DNA from: Rodentibacter genomosp. 2 | GTDB lineage: Bacteria; Pseudomonadota; Gammaproteobacteria; Enterobacterales; Pasteurellaceae | Direction of reading: 5' to 3' | NCBI GenBank assembly: GCA_001999425.1 | Contig: MLHP01000019.1 | Location: forward strand, 22,967 to 86,966 | Length of the DNA stretch: 64,000 nt | In this document: piece after piece, positions 43,236 through 49,834 of the stretch | Layout of the letters: each line of letters starts with the position of its first letter | Position numbering within the stretch: the stretch's first letter is position 1 | Translations under genes and position numbers: made by a program | Notes under the pieces: generated by a model | Told to the model about the DNA's origin: nothing | What the model saw: the letters and a program-made list of their open reading frames with translations, nothing else | Database searches by the model: none

Positions 43236-43597
43236 TGGAAATTTTAGCCCATATTTTGACCGCACTTGTGGCACTCGAACATTTCTATATTCTTTATTTA
43301 GAAATGTTTGCTATTGAAGGAAAAACAGCCAAACGCATTTTCGGTTTAACGGATGAATTTATCGCCCAACAGAAAGTGAAAGTGATGTTTGCCAATCAAG
43401 GTTTATACAACGGCTTTCTGGCTGCCGGGATTATTTTTGGTTATGTCATTCAACAAATTTCAGTGATTTATTTCTTTTTAGTTTGTGTGGTAATTGCCGC
43501 AATTTTTGGCTCAATCATCGCTAATAAGGGTATTTTGGTAAAGCAAGGGTTGCCGGCGGTATTGGCGTTGGTTTTGCAGGTTATCATACAGGATTAA
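43235..43597 (+). CDS. DUF1304 membrane protein
   Basis: A 120-residue four-helix protein beginning MEILAHILTALVALEHFYILYLEMF, characteristic of DUF1304. It starts at GTG 43235, overlapping the pgl stop by one base. Function unknown. Confidence 0.82.
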   Translation: MEILAHILTALVALEHFYILYLEMFAIEGKTAKRIFGLTDEFIAQQKVKVMFANQGLYNGFLAAGIIFGYVIQQISVIYFFLVCVVIAAIFGSIIANKGILVKQGLPAVLALVLQVIIQD

Positions 43598-43624
43598 TAA
43601 TATGCGATGGGATAAAAATGATAA

Positions 43625-43639
43625 GGCTGACGTAGATTA
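43625..43639. repeat. 15-base repeat, copy 1
   Basis: GGCTGACGTAGATTA, identical to the last 15 bases of the window (63986-64000). It lies in a 200-base non-coding stretch after the DUF1304 gene and looks like the end of an insertion sequence. Nothing else supported in 43640-43798. Confidence 0.6.
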
Positions 43640-43798
43640 GCTAGTGTGATAATTGCCTTATAAAATTGATTTGCTTGATTGGGCAATCACCTTTGTTGGC
43701 CTTTAGAAACATTATCTTAAAACAATATGTAATATTAGAAATATAATACCTTGTTTTACTATATTTTATAAACTTAAATAGCATAGAGATCATATAAA

Positions 43799-44533
43799 AT
43801 GGACACGATAACGAATTGTTTTGAATCCTTGAAAGCTTTTTTGCAAGAAAATAAAGATATATTGCCCTATATATTGCCCTATATATCAACAATCATCGCG
43901 GTAATATGGGGATTCTTAAAATATAACAGTCCCAAAAATAGATTTATTAGAGAGCTTGAATTATCGGAAAAATACTTATCAAAAGATAGATTAGATGAAC
44001 TAAAAAGTGAAAGTATAATGATTCAAAGTTTGACATTAAGGTTGTTTCCAGATTTCAGATGGTTAAGTTTTAATGAGGTAAGAAAATTATTACATGCTAA
44101 TATCGGAGATAATAATTTCTTTATTTTCATTGAATTATATAAAAGAGGGTGGGTGACTTATGATAATAAACTTGCCTTATCAGAAAAAGGAAAAAAGGTA
44201 AAAAAATATTCTGAATTGCTTTGGGCTGGTTGGTTAGTATTTATTGGTTGGTGCATGCTTTGGTTATTTTTTATCTTATGGCTTTCTATCTCAAATACTC
44301 TGGTAGGATTCTTCTTCGTTCTTGTAGTTATTGGTATTCCTGAAATATGTTTTTTACTTTATAGGGAAAATATAATAAACCTTAAAAAATTTAAGATTGA
44401 AAATGATCACAATCAAACTCCTGAAAATAATCAAAATTTAGACAAAGAATCTGAGGAGCAGGCGAAGGAACAAAATAGCAAGATAAAGCGAAATTCCCAA
44501 AATAAAAAATCTCCTCGGATAAAATTAAAGTAA
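43799..44533 (+). CDS. AT-rich membrane protein with charged C-terminal tail
   Basis: A 244-residue protein: one N-terminal helix (about 22-40), a cytosolic domain (45-140), two helices (about 142-165 and 168-190) and a Lys/Asn/Gln-rich tail. No family recognised. It is much richer in A+T than flanking metabolic genes. A 12-base tandem repeat at 43861-43884 duplicates the residues LPYI in frame. Probably acquired DNA, inserted with the following lipoprotein gene between pgl and gnd. Confidence 0.62.
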   Translation: MDTITNCFESLKAFLQENKDILPYILPYISTIIAVIWGFLKYNSPKNRFIRELELSEKYLSKDRLDELKSESIMIQSLTLRLFPDFRWLSFNEVRKLLHANIGDNNFFIFIELYKRGWVTYDNKLALSEKGKKVKKYSELLWAGWLVFIGWCMLWLFFILWLSISNTLVGFFFVLVVIGIPEICFLLYRENIINLKKFKIENDHNQTPENNQNLDKESEEQAKEQNSKIKRNSQNKKSPRIKLK

Positions 44534-44564
44534 TTTTTAATCTAAAAATAACCTGGGGAAGACG

Positions 44565-44984
44565 ATGAAAAAATTATTAATGATTATATTTTATGCAATG
44601 TTAGTAGCCTGTTCTCCCGGAGTAGGAATTGATGAATTAGCGGCAAAGATGTCTAATAATGACCGCACTTTTGTCGTGAGAACTCCTGCTACAAGTAATT
44701 CTGTTTCTAATGCAATAGCTGTCAGAATGATTAAAACTTCGGGTTCACCATCGGCATCAAACCTGATTAATGTGCTGTCGGTAGATAATGCCAATATTGG
44801 TATTGCAGGGAATAGCCAAATGATTAATAAAGCCACCGTATTTTATGCTTTACAGAATGCACAGAAAATCGGTAACAATATTGTTTTATATATGATGGGT
44901 GACAGTGAGAGCGATAAAGCTGATTTAGAAAAAGCAACAAAAAGTAAAAATATTAAATTTTATTATTTTGTAACGACAAAATAA
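44565..44984 (+). CDS. Putative lipoprotein (139 aa)
   Basis: Signal peptide and lipobox LVACSP (Cys 16); the mature part is Ser/Asn-rich with VSNAIAVRMIKTSG. It resembles the island lipoproteins in size but I cannot assign a family. It carries an uptake core at about 44660. A ribosome site (GGGGAAG) precedes the ATG. Confidence 0.65.
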   Translation: MKKLLMIIFYAMLVACSPGVGIDELAAKMSNNDRTFVVRTPATSNSVSNAIAVRMIKTSGSPSASNLINVLSVDNANIGIAGNSQMINKATVFYALQNAQKIGNNIVLYMMGDSESDKADLEKATKSKNIKFYYFVTTK

Positions 44985-45028
44985 CAATGTAAGCTTCAGC
45001 CTAGCAACAAACGGTTTCAACACATTAT

Positions 45029-45046
45029 GGTGGGATAAATCCCACC
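45029..45046 (+). promoter_or_regulatory. Hairpin in the gnd leader
   Basis: GGTGGGAT and ATCCCACC (45029-45036, 45039-45046), without a T run, about 20 bases before the gnd start; possible leader structure. Confidence 0.4.
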
Positions 45047-45065
45047 CCACGAACAGGAGAAAAAA

Positions 45066-46520
45066 ATGTCACAAAAAGGCGATATCGGCGTGATTGGACT
45101 CGCCGTGATGGGTCAAAATCTTATTTTAAATATGAACGACCACGGGTTTAAAGTAGTGGCGTATAATCGTACCACTTCTAAAGTGGATGAGTTTTTACAA
45201 GGGGCGGCGAAAGGAACGAACATTATTGGGGCGTATTCCTTGGAAGATTTAGCCGCTAAATTGGAAAAACCGCGTAAAGTGATGTTAATGGTGCGTGCCG
45301 GTGAGGTGGTGGATCAATTTATTGACGCATTACTACCGCACTTAGAAGAAGGCGATATTATTATTGATGGGGGTAATTCCAATTATCCGGATACCAATCG
45401 TCGTGTAGAAACATTGCGTGAAAAAGGGATTCGTTTCCTTGGTACGGGGGTTTCCGGTGGTGAAGAAGGGGCAAGACATGGGCCTTCCATTATGCCGGGC
45501 GGTAACGAAGAAGCGTGGCAATTCGTGAAACCGATTTTACAAGGCATTGCAGCTAAAACCGAACAAGGTGAGCCTTGCTGTGATTGGGTGGGCAAAGACG
45601 GTGCAGGCCATTTTGTCAAAATGGTGCATAACGGCATTGAATACGGCGATATGCAATTAATTTGTGAAGCCTACCAATTCTTAAAAGAGGGGGTGGGATT
45701 ATCCGATGATGAATTGGAAGCCACTTTTAACGAATGGCGTAAGACTGAATTAGATAGTTACTTAATTGATATTACAGCGGATATTTTAGGCTATAAAGAT
45801 ACTGATGGCACACGTTTAGTGGATAAAATTTTGGATACCGCAGGGCAAAAAGGCACGGGAAAATGGACGGGGATTAATGCCCTTGATTTTGGTATTCCAT
45901 TAACCTTAATTACCGAATCTGTTTTTGCCCGTTGCGTTTCTTCTTTCAAAGATCAACGTGTGGCGGCAAGTAAACTGTTCAGTAAAACCATCGGCAAAGT
46001 AGAAGGCGATAAAAAAGTCTGGATCGAAGCGGTGCGTAAAGCATTATTGGCGTCCAAAATCATTTCTTACGCACAAGGTTTTATGTTGATTCGCGAAGCC
46101 TCAGAAAACTTTAATTGGAATATCAACTACGGCAATACCGCACTGTTATGGCGTGAAGGCTGTATTATCCGCAGCCGTTTCTTAGGCAACATTCGTGATG
46201 CGTATGAAACCAATCCGGATTTGATTTTCTTAGGCTCTGATGCGTATTTCAAAGGTATTTTAGAAAATGCAATGGGCGATTGGCGCAAAGTGGTGGCAAA
46301 ATCTATTGAGGTAGGGATTCCAATGCCGTGTATGGCGTCAGCGATTACCTTCTTAGATGGTTACACTTCCGCCCGTTTACCGGCTAATTTATTACAAGCT
46401 CAGCGTGATTACTTTGGGGCACATACTTATGAACGTACAGATAAACCACGTGGTGAGTTTTTCCATACCAACTGGACAGGGCGTGGCGGTAACACGGCCT
46501 CCACAACCTATGATGTGTAA
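45066..46520 (+). CDS. gnd: 6-phosphogluconate dehydrogenase
   Basis: A 484-residue NADP-dependent decarboxylating enzyme: GLAVMGQNLILN fold motif at residues ~11-22, GVSGGEEGARHGPS, KMVHNGIEYGDMQ active site (Lys about 184), and a C-terminal tail. It forms ribulose-5-phosphate, used by the downstream rpe and rpiA products. Length exceeds E. coli Gnd (468) slightly. Confidence 0.96.
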   Translation: MSQKGDIGVIGLAVMGQNLILNMNDHGFKVVAYNRTTSKVDEFLQGAAKGTNIIGAYSLEDLAAKLEKPRKVMLMVRAGEVVDQFIDALLPHLEEGDIIIDGGNSNYPDTNRRVETLREKGIRFLGTGVSGGEEGARHGPSIMPGGNEEAWQFVKPILQGIAAKTEQGEPCCDWVGKDGAGHFVKMVHNGIEYGDMQLICEAYQFLKEGVGLSDDELEATFNEWRKTELDSYLIDITADILGYKDTDGTRLVDKILDTAGQKGTGKWTGINALDFGIPLTLITESVFARCVSSFKDQRVAASKLFSKTIGKVEGDKKVWIEAVRKALLASKIISYAQGFMLIREASENFNWNINYGNTALLWREGCIIRSRFLGNIRDAYETNPDLIFLGSDAYFKGILENAMGDWRKVVAKSIEVGIPMPCMASAITFLDGYTSARLPANLLQAQRDYFGAHTYERTDKPRGEFFHTNWTGRGGNTASTTYDV

Positions 46521-46547
46521 TTAGTAAAAACACAGTCTAAATTGACC

Positions 46548-46569
46548 GCACTTTCAAAGCGAAGTGCGC
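46548..46569. terminator. Imperfect uptake-sequence hairpin after gnd
   Basis: CGCACTT (46548-46554 region) facing AAGTGCG (to 46569) with an 8-base loop, then CTTTCTTTT. A paired uptake core used as terminator. Confidence 0.6.
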
Positions 46570-46597
46570 TTTCTTTTATCTTATTTTGGAGAGAAAA

Positions 46598-46918
46598 ATG
46601 TTACCTCAAACACGTTTAGCGCAATTAGCCGAAATGGAAAATATTTTGAATGAAGCCAATGAGTTTTTGATGGAGGCGGATGCCTTTCTTGCAAAATGGC
46701 AAACTTTTTTACCTAAAATGCAACGTTTAGAGCATTATTATTTTGAAGGTAATTGGCGGGAAGATTTTGAAGCTTATGAAAAAGGCGAGATTCCTAATTC
46801 ACAACCTTGCGGTGTGCTTTCAGAAGATCTTATTTTTAATGCCAGTGCTGAGCAACAAAGCCTTGCTATCGGCTATTTAAAAGTGATTACCGAAATTTTG
46901 GATCAAAGAAATCGTTAA
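46598..46918 (+). CDS. DUF4298 protein
   Basis: A 106-residue soluble helical protein (LAQLAEMENILNEANEFL; LEHYYFEGNWREDFEAYEKG), the signature of DUF4298. ATG 46598 follows GGAGAG. Function unknown. Between gnd and a glycine-zipper lipoprotein gene. Confidence 0.75.
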   Translation: MLPQTRLAQLAEMENILNEANEFLMEADAFLAKWQTFLPKMQRLEHYYFEGNWREDFEAYEKGEIPNSQPCGVLSEDLIFNASAEQQSLAIGYLKVITEILDQRNR

Positions 46919-47031
46919 GCATAATTGTGCAACACTAAGGCGCTTTTCTAAAAATGAACTTTTATTCAGTGATATTAGTCTTACAAGTGCTATCACGATG
47001 GATAGTTTTTAATTTTATACGGAGAGATTTT

Positions 47032-47235
47032 ATGAAATTAATAACAAAATCATTGGTTATTGGTATGACACTTATTTCATTAGCCGCTTGCAGTAATATG
47101 AGCCGCACCCAACAAAATACGGCTGTTGGCGCGGCAATTGGCGGTGCAGCCGGTTATATGATTAAAGGCAATACCGCGACGACATTAGGGGGCGCCGCAT
47201 TAGGCGGTTTAATCGGTAGCCAAGTGGGCAAATAA
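47032..47235 (+). CDS. Glycine-zipper lipoprotein (OsmB-like)
   Basis: A 67-residue lipoprotein with lipobox LAACS (Cys 19) and repeated glycine-zipper segments (GAAIGGAAGY, GGAALGGLIGSQVG). Small stress-linked envelope proteins have this form. ATG 47032 has GGAGAGA at proper spacing; an upstream open start would not yield a signal peptide. Confidence 0.8.
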   Translation: MKLITKSLVIGMTLISLAACSNMSRTQQNTAVGAAIGGAAGYMIKGNTATTLGGAALGGLIGSQVGK

Positions 47236-47253
47236 AGAGAGATTGAGATTATC

Positions 47254-47306
47254 GACCGCACTTTGTTTTCTTTCCTAAAAGAACATTCAAAGTGCGGTCA
47301 TTTTTT
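47254..47306. terminator. Uptake-sequence pair terminator before rpe
   Basis: GACCGCACTTTG (47254-47265) and CAAAGTGCGGTC (47288-47299), 22-base loop, then ATTTTTT. Confidence 0.75.
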
Positions 47307-47388
47307 CTCAAGTTTTCTGTAAATAATCAAGGTAATTCGTAAACTAACGTAGTAAACTAGGGCAACAACGAGCTTATTGGAGACAACA

Positions 47389-48063
47389 ATGAAACCTTAC
47401 CTTATTGCCCCTTCCATTCTTTCCGCCGATCTTGCACGTCTTGGCGAGGATGTTCAAAATGTACTTAATGCCGGTGCGGATGTGATTCATTTTGATGTGA
47501 TGGATAATCATTATGTACCGAATTTGACTTTCGGTCCGTCGGTTTGCCAAGCTTTACGTGATTATGGGATTACTGCACCGATTGATGTACATTTGATGGT
47601 TAAGCCGGTGGATCGAATTATCCCTGATTTCGCTAAAGCCGGGGCGAATTATATTACTTTCCATCCGGAAAGTTCCGAGCATATTGACCGCTCTTTACAG
47701 TTGATTCGTGATCACGGTTGTAAATCTGGTTTAGTGTTTAATCCCGCAACGCCATTGAGTTATTTGGACTATGTATTGGATAAAATTGACATCATTTTGT
47801 TAATGTCGGTAAACCCGGGATTTGGTGGACAATCTTTCCTACCTTCTACCTTAAAAAAATTACAACAAGTACGCCAAATCATCGATAATAGCGGTTTTGA
47901 TATTCGTTTAGAAGTTGATGGCGGCGTGAAAGTGAATAACATCGCAGAAATCGCCGCCGCCGGAGCGGATATGTTTGTGGCGGGATCAGCGATTTTTGAC
48001 CAGCCAGATTATAAACAAGTGATTGATCAAATGAGAAATCAACTTGCTGGAGTCAAAAAATAA
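47389..48063 (+). CDS. rpe: Ribulose-phosphate 3-epimerase
   Basis: A 224-residue TIM-barrel enzyme with [31 protein letters not shown] (metal-binding), VDVHLMV-type segment and [16 protein letters not shown]. It interconverts ribulose- and xylulose-5-phosphate. ATG 47389 after TTGGAG. gph follows by 43 bases, as in related genomes. Confidence 0.95.
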   Translation: MKPYLIAPSILSADLARLGEDVQNVLNAGADVIHFDVMDNHYVPNLTFGPSVCQALRDYGITAPIDVHLMVKPVDRIIPDFAKAGANYITFHPESSEHIDRSLQLIRDHGCKSGLVFNPATPLSYLDYVLDKIDIILLMSVNPGFGGQSFLPSTLKKLQQVRQIIDNSGFDIRLEVDGGVKVNNIAEIAAAGADMFVAGSAIFDQPDYKQVIDQMRNQLAGVKK

Positions 48064-48106
48064 CCCTTAGAATTTTTCCCATTATGATGTAGGACAGAGA
48101 GATTGA

Positions 48107-48781
48107 ATGAATACACAATTTAAATTAATTGGCTTTGATTTAGACGGTACGTTAGTCAATAGTTTGCCGGATTTAGCCTTATCGGTGAATTCAGCATTGG
48201 CTGAATTTGATTTACCACCAGCACCGGAATCACTGGTTTTAACTTGGATTGGCAATGGCGCGCCGGTATTGATTGCGCGTGCATTGAATTGGGTAAAGGA
48301 ACAAACCGGCAAAACATTAACTGAGGCGGATGTAGAAAAAGTAAAAGAACGTTTTAGTTATTATTACGGCGAAAATCTTTGCAATGTGAGCCGATTATAT
48401 CCAAATGTCAAAGAAACGTTGGAAGCGTTAAAAGCGAAAGGTTATATACTGGCAATAGTAACCAATAAACCGACTAAACATGTTCAACCCGTTTTGGCGG
48501 CATTTGGTATCGATCATTTATTTAGCGAAATGCTGGGTGGGCAATCGTTACCTGCAATCAAACCGCATCCGGCACCGCTTTACTATTTGTGCGGTAAATT
48601 CGGTCTTGAACCTCGCCAAGTATTATTTGTAGGAGATTCTAAAAACGATATTCTTGCCGCACATGCTGCCGGTTGTGCCGTAGTAGGCCTAACTTACGGT
48701 TATAATTATAATATTCCGATTAGTGAATCCAATCCGGATTGGGTGTTTGATAATTTTGATAAATTATTAGAGATTCTTTAA
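48107..48781 (+). CDS. gph: Phosphoglycolate phosphatase
   Basis: A 224-residue HAD hydrolase with motif I FDLDGTLVNS, motif II IVTNKP, motif III Lys and motif IV FVGDSKNDI. It removes 2-phosphoglycolate formed in DNA repair. Usual rpe-gph order. Confidence 0.93.
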   Translation: MNTQFKLIGFDLDGTLVNSLPDLALSVNSALAEFDLPPAPESLVLTWIGNGAPVLIARALNWVKEQTGKTLTEADVEKVKERFSYYYGENLCNVSRLYPNVKETLEALKAKGYILAIVTNKPTKHVQPVLAAFGIDHLFSEMLGGQSLPAIKPHPAPLYYLCGKFGLEPRQVLFVGDSKNDILAAHAAGCAVVGLTYGYNYNIPISESNPDWVFDNFDKLLEIL

Positions 48782-48809
48782 TTTTTTTCCGGTGCTGTGT
48801 AGTAGTTGT

Positions 48810-48862
48810 CCGGTATTATGCAGCAAACGCACAAAATAAAAAATTTATACGCAATGTAGGGG
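48810..48862. repeat. Partial copy of a palindromic dispersed repeat
   Basis: CCGGTATTATGCAGCAAACG and the following AATGTAGGGG parallel the left half of the palindromic element at 52894-52999 (CCGATATTCATGTAGC, GCACAA, AATGTAGGG). Only one half is recognisable here. Confidence 0.5.
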
Positions 48863-49077
48863 TATGCTGCGATAACCTGTTGAAATTATTGATGTTTTAC
48901 GCGCGTAGTGTGTCCTTTGTATGTTTAACTTCATGTAAACTAAGCAACAAAATACACTTGCTTATCCACAGCCCGAGTGTCCCTAGGCTTAAAACCATTC
49001 CGTAGCGAGGGAGTGGATAACTTTCATCTACAAAACCGAACAGTTGAAATCCTCAAACCGCATGGTAAGGAGGGTTA
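48863..49077. other. Non-coding stretch before the IS110 remnant
   Basis: About 215 bases without an open frame. They include CTTATCCACAGCCCG near 48960 and GGAGGGTTAATG at the end, and probably represent the left end of the decayed IS110 element, where intact members encode a guide RNA. Confidence 0.4.
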
Positions 49078-49498
49078 ATGATGAAAACTCAACAGCCAGA
49101 CATTGATATTGCTAAATGACATTTTGTCAGCGGGCTGTCGTCTAAAAAGACCACAAAATCATGACATATAACGCGAAAGGTATGCAACGCTGGAGCATTT
49201 GGCTGAATTTAATCCTGTGTTGATTACACTGGAAGTCACTGGCGGATAAACCTCTCTTGCTAAAACCTTAACTCATGCCGGTTACCGTGCTTGGATGGCG
49301 AATCTTAAAAAAGCATACGATTTTTGTTAATTGCAAACTTACGCCAAAACGGGCAATAAGGAAGGACTTAACCCCGCCTTGTTTGGGATGGTTACCGATC
49401 AAACCGAGATGTTTTATCTCTCACATCCGAATTCGAAGAGCGTTTGGAAGCCTTTGTCGTTCGCTGTTGTCAGTTGGTTGATATGCGTATTGCTTCAT
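49078..49498 (+). pseudogene. Decayed IS110-family transposase
   Basis: Frames restored across stops give recognisable IS110 pieces in order: PDIDIAK (DEDD-domain start), HFVSGLSS, NPVLITLEVTGG (usually ITLEVTGGY), KTLTHAGYRAWMANLKKAYDF, LQTYAKTG, then EFEERLEAFVVRCCQLVDMRIA. At least three in-frame stops and shifts are present, and the C-terminal transposase_20 half is missing. It cannot be functional. It sits between gph and the TonB receptor gene. Confidence 0.75.
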
Positions 49499-49834
49499 TA
49501 GCTGGTGTTATTCCCATCCAAACGAAAGCTGTGATCTTCAGAAATGTACGAATATTTCTCTCCACAATGCAAGATATTACCTACCTTTTCCTCTACAGAA
49601 TAATGCTTATTCTAAACAAAATGTCCAAAAGCTTATAAGGTAATGAGTGTTATAGGGTTATTACCTTATGCTAACAGAAATTAATCATTCTCTATATTAA
49701 ATTAACATTATTGATAATTATTATCAAATAAATTATACTCCACCCGCTTTAACGTAACAAACACAGGGTTGTTCGTGAAAAGCTCATTTCAAATCTTTAA
49801 TTTTTTTAACATTAAATTTAAGGAGACATGGCAA
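49499..49834. other. Intergenic region with iron-regulated promoter
   Basis: AT-rich leader of the TonB receptor gene; holds remnants of the IS right side to about 49530, the Fur box at 49711-49727 and AAGGAG before the ATG. No gene seen. Confidence 0.5.
49711..49727. promoter_or_regulatory. Fur box
   Basis: TTGATAATTATTATCAA is a 17-base palindrome matching the ferric uptake regulator site (two GATAAT hexamers), about 108 bases upstream of the TonB receptor ATG. Expected to repress it under iron sufficiency. Confidence 0.8.

Noticed and set aside
43641..43892. Minus-strand open frame of 83 codons
   Set aside because: Overlaps the start of the membrane gene at 43799, is AT-rich and has no ribosome site or domain; likely chance.
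49275..49638. Two short plus-strand frames in the IS remnant
   Set aside because: They are pieces of the broken IS110 transposase or out-of-frame readings, not genes.
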